Part shown: positions 5,813 to 7,696 of the stretch, piece after piece | Numbering within the stretch: the stretch's first letter is position 1 | Layout of the letters: each line of letters begins with the position of its first letter | Assembly: GCA_021202305.1 (NCBI GenBank) | Contig: JAJQDG010000099.1 | Span: 1 to 7,696, forward strand | Length of the DNA stretch: 7,696 nucleotides | Direction of reading: 5' to 3' | DNA from: Candidatus Gastranaerophilales bacterium | Lineage (GTDB): Bacteria > Cyanobacteriota > Vampirovibrionia > Gastranaerophilales > Gastranaerophilaceae | Notes under the pieces: model-generated | Database searches by the model: none | The model's input: the letters and a program-made list of their open reading frames with translations, nothing else | What the model was told of the DNA's origin: nothing | Position numbers and translations under genes: made by a program

Positions 5813-7584
5813 TTATTTTTATTTAGCGCGGCTTCTTCGTTTACGGGAAGAATAAAACTAAATGTAGAACCTTTTCCCTGAACAGATTCAACAAAAACTT
5901 TGCCATTATGTTGTTTTTCAATAGCAATCTTAACCAGATGAAGTCCAAGACCGGTTCCTTTTATTGCGTGCGTTGTATTTTCTGTCCTGAAAAACCTGTC
6001 AAATACTCTGTCTAAAACATCCTCCGCTATGCCTATTCCTTCGTCTTTCACACTGACTTTAATATAGTTGTCATCGGATGTCATACCGATGAAAATTTCA
6101 ATTTTAGAACCGTTTGGACTATATTTTATGGCATTTACTACAAGATTGTTGATAACACGCTCAATTGATTCTTCATTAAAGGGAATGAGCGGCAATTTAT
6201 CCTGCTTTGTAAGATAAATAGACATAGATTTTTCATCGGCTAAAACTTTTAAACCTACAAGGGCGCGCTCTATGGTAGAAGATAAATCGAGCATTTGTTT
6301 TTCAGGTTTTGTATCGGCTTCAATTTTTGAAAAATCTAAAATATCGTTAACCATATTATTCAATCTGATTATCTCGTCATTTATAATTCCTATAAACTCT
6401 TTTTGTTCGTCAAACTTAAAATCCTGCCCGTAAGAATAGAGAGTATCTATATAACTTCTTAAAATAGTAACGGGTGTGCGAAGCTCATGGGAAACATTCG
6501 AAATAAAATCACTTCTTAATTTATCTATTTCGGCATCTTTTGTAATATCAATTAAAATTATAATGTACCCGAGGTAATCATGTACATTTGAATACATTGA
6601 AGAAGTAACTGCTTTAATTATTTTATTATCAAGAGTAACGGAAAAAGAAAGCGGCTTATTTTCAGCTTCATCTTTCGGGGTTTGCTTAAATTTTTCAATT
6701 CCGCTTTTAAAACATTTCGATTTTTTTGAATCGGTAAAATCAAGTATTGATGTATCTAAAACTTCCTTATTTAAAAGTTTTTGAGCAGAGGGATTAACAA
6801 GCACAATTTTATCAAAACTGTCGCAAACAACAACGCCGTTTGCAATACCCATTAAAACAGATTCAAACTTGTTGCGCTCAAACGTAAGCTGGTCTATATT
6901 TTGTTCCTCATACAAATGAAGCCTCTGGCTCATATCATTAAATGCGGTAAAAAGTTCTTTTATTTCGCCCGATGCAAGTTTATTTTCAAGAATTGTACCG
7001 AATTTTCCGCCCGAGATTTCTTTAACGCCCTGATGTAAAATAGCAAGTTCGCGTCTTATTAAAATCGCATTCAAAACAACTACAATGGTATAAATCAGCC
7101 ACATCATCGTAAATACAACAAGCATCGAGTTTTTTGTTGTATTTGAAATGGATTTTGCAAGATTTGCATTTAAACCGATTTCGACATATCCTGCTACAAG
7201 CCCTTTTTCATCCAAAACCGGAGTAGTAAGTGTTGTTTTTGTTTCGCTTTTTCTGGCTTTAAATTCTTTTGAAGTTGTGTAGAGGATTTCATTATTTGCA
7301 TTTTTATATGTTATAAAAGAAATATCAGAATTGCCGTCCAAAACAAGCTTGGCATGATGTTCAAACAGTCCCATTTTTTGTTTCAAGGCAGATGTGCGCA
7401 TTAATTCATAACTTTGAATTGCAAGCGTACGCCCCAAAAGCTGACCCGAATTTGCATAGCTTTCGTAGAGCCTTTCCCTTATTTTGTCAATTGCAAAATA
7501 AGAAACAGCCATTATGATAAAGGTTGAAACAACAAGCCCTGTTATAATCAGTTTATTCTGTGCGGATAGACCAAATTTTATCAT
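5782..7584 (-). CDS. Membrane sensor histidine kinase (HAMP-PAS-HisKA-HATPase)
   Basis: This two-component sensor autophosphorylates on histidine and passes the phosphate to a response regulator. From the ATG at 7584 (600 aa) the order is: TM1 (about 11-32); an extracytoplasmic sensor region of about 120 residues, perhaps a single Cache-type fold; TM2 (153-175); HAMP (175-228); PAS (236-348, with GVVVCDSFDKIVLVNPSAQKLL); HisKA with SHELRTP and phospho-acceptor His366; and the HATPase domain. Its N box is RVINNLVVNAIKYSP (476-490), G1 is DEGIG (514-518), the F box FDRFF, and G2 GTGLGL (543-548). All catalytic motifs are intact. The layout is like WalK/PhoR/ResE kinases; the ligand is unknown. 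The frame also allows TTG at 7605, but ATG is preferred because a TATAAT box lies between them. The last 10-11 codons (AGYKPDSV) are antisense to the rnpB 3' end. The partner regulator is not in the window. Confidence 0.93.
   Translation of the reverse strand: MIKFGLSAQNKLIITGLVVSTFIIMAVSYFAIDKIRERLYESYANSGQLLGRTLAIQSYELMRTSALKQKMGLFEHHAKLVLDGNSDISFITYKNANNEILYTTSKEFKARKSETKTTLTTPVLDEKGLVAGYVEIGLNANLAKSISNTTKNSMLVVFTMMWLIYTIVVVLNAILIRRELAILHQGVKEISGGKFGTILENKLASGEIKELFTAFNDMSQRLHLYEEQNIDQLTFERNKFESVLMGIANGVVVCDSFDKIVLVNPSAQKLLNKEVLDTSILDFTDSKKSKCFKSGIEKFKQTPKDEAENKPLSFSVTLDNKIIKAVTSSMYSNVHDYLGYIIILIDITKDAEIDKLRSDFISNVSHELRTPVTILRSYIDTLYSYGQDFKFDEQKEFIGIINDEIIRLNNMVNDILDFSKIEADTKPEKQMLDLSSTIERALVGLKVLADEKSMSIYLTKQDKLPLIPFNEESIERVINNLVVNAIKYSPNGSKIEIFIGMTSDDNYIKVSVKDEGIGIAEDVLDRVFDRFFRTENTTHAIKGTGLGLHLVKIAIEKQHNGKVFVESVQGKGSTFSFILPVNEEAALNKNKKAGYKPDSV
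5795..5824 (+). terminator. Possible rnpB terminator or 3' U-tract
   Basis: A T-rich tail (5809-5823, broken only by A) directly follows the P1 3' strand. A small hairpin, GGCT-TAT-AGCC (5795-5805), precedes it but shares bases with P4, so it could form only as an alternative during transcription. The P1 helix itself may act as the stem. The tail lies inside the convergent kinase gene, where it encodes Lys and Asn codons. Confidence 0.4.
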
Positions 7585-7591
7585 CAATATG

Positions 7592-7620
7592 ATTATACTT
7601 CGCAAAAAAAAATTTGTCTT
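7592..7620 (-). promoter_or_regulatory. Likely promoter of the histidine kinase gene
   Basis: On the minus strand, AAGACA (7615-7620, 4 of 6 to the -35) is followed after 17 bases by a perfect TATAAT (7592-7597). Only seven bases separate the -10 box from the ATG at 7584, so the predicted start point is at or next to the A of the ATG. That would give a leaderless mRNA. If instead the TTG at 7605 were the start, this box would be coding sequence. Confidence 0.5.
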
Positions 7621-7659
7621 TACTTTGTTTAAAAATGCGTTCTTGCGGCATTTTGATAT

Positions 7660-7676
7660 TTGTAACGAATTGTAAC
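7660..7676. promoter_or_regulatory. Tandem TTGTAAC heptamers, candidate regulator binding site
   Basis: TTGTAAC occurs at 7660-7666 and 7670-7676, with a period of 10 bases. Read toward the kinase gene this is GTTACAA-TTC-GTTACAA. Direct repeats spaced by about one helical turn are the usual sites of OmpR/PhoB-family response regulators, the common partners of such kinases. The site lies about 40 bases upstream of the predicted -35 box. The rest of 7606-7696 shows no gene, and the upstream neighbour is outside the window. Confidence 0.35.
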
Positions 7677-7696
7677 AAGATTAATCAATTTTGAAA

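Noticed and set aside
5443..5826. Three open frames on both strands between etfA and the kinase
   Set aside because: They lie over the RNase P RNA, whose conserved core explains the sequence. The peptides have no protein-like features.
1..7696. Search for CRISPR arrays, insertion-sequence ends, attachment sites or a retron-like element
   Set aside because: No regularly spaced repeats, transposase, integrase or reverse transcriptase motifs are visible. The tRNA 3' end has no duplicated copy in the window that would mark an integration site.

Overview
The window is an AT-rich bacterial chromosome segment with seven confident genes and one that is cut by the left edge. The organism is most likely an anaerobic, non-photosynthetic relative of Cyanobacteria (Vampirovibrionia/Melainabacteria, for example Gastranaerophilales). 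This is inference. It rests on AT-rich codon use, TTG starts, scarce Shine-Dalgarno sequences, an unfamiliar Asn/Gln-rich membrane protein, an anaerobe-like ETF pair, and an RNase P RNA that seems to lack the L15 GGU motif, as in cyanobacteria. No mobile element, CRISPR array or phage gene is visible.

Left part (1-1363): the 3' end of a coiled-coil protein gene (+) meets tRNA-Ala(GGC) (-) at a shared bidirectional terminator. Behind the tRNA is a short intergenic stretch with local direct repeats. Then comes ogt (-), a DNA alkylation repair methyltransferase lying 8 bases behind the stop of a large gene of unknown function (753 aa, -). Those two are probably co-transcribed, and no terminator is visible between ogt and the tRNA.

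Middle (3626-5812): a divergent promoter region precedes etfB-etfA (+), which overlap by 13 bases and encode the two subunits of an electron transfer flavoprotein. The RNase P RNA gene rnpB follows only 30 bases behind etfA, with its own likely promoter overlapping the etfA stop codon.

Right part (5782-7696): a membrane sensor histidine kinase (-) converges on rnpB. Its last 10-11 codons are antisense to the conserved 3' end of rnpB. Its upstream region has a perfect TATAAT box set so that the mRNA could begin at the ATG, and a tandem TTGTAAC heptamer that resembles a response-regulator site.

I do not see a complete new multi-gene system. The items most worth checking are the unrecognised 753-aa protein, the rnpB/kinase overlap, the possible leaderless promoters, and the altered FAD-site signature in EtfA.
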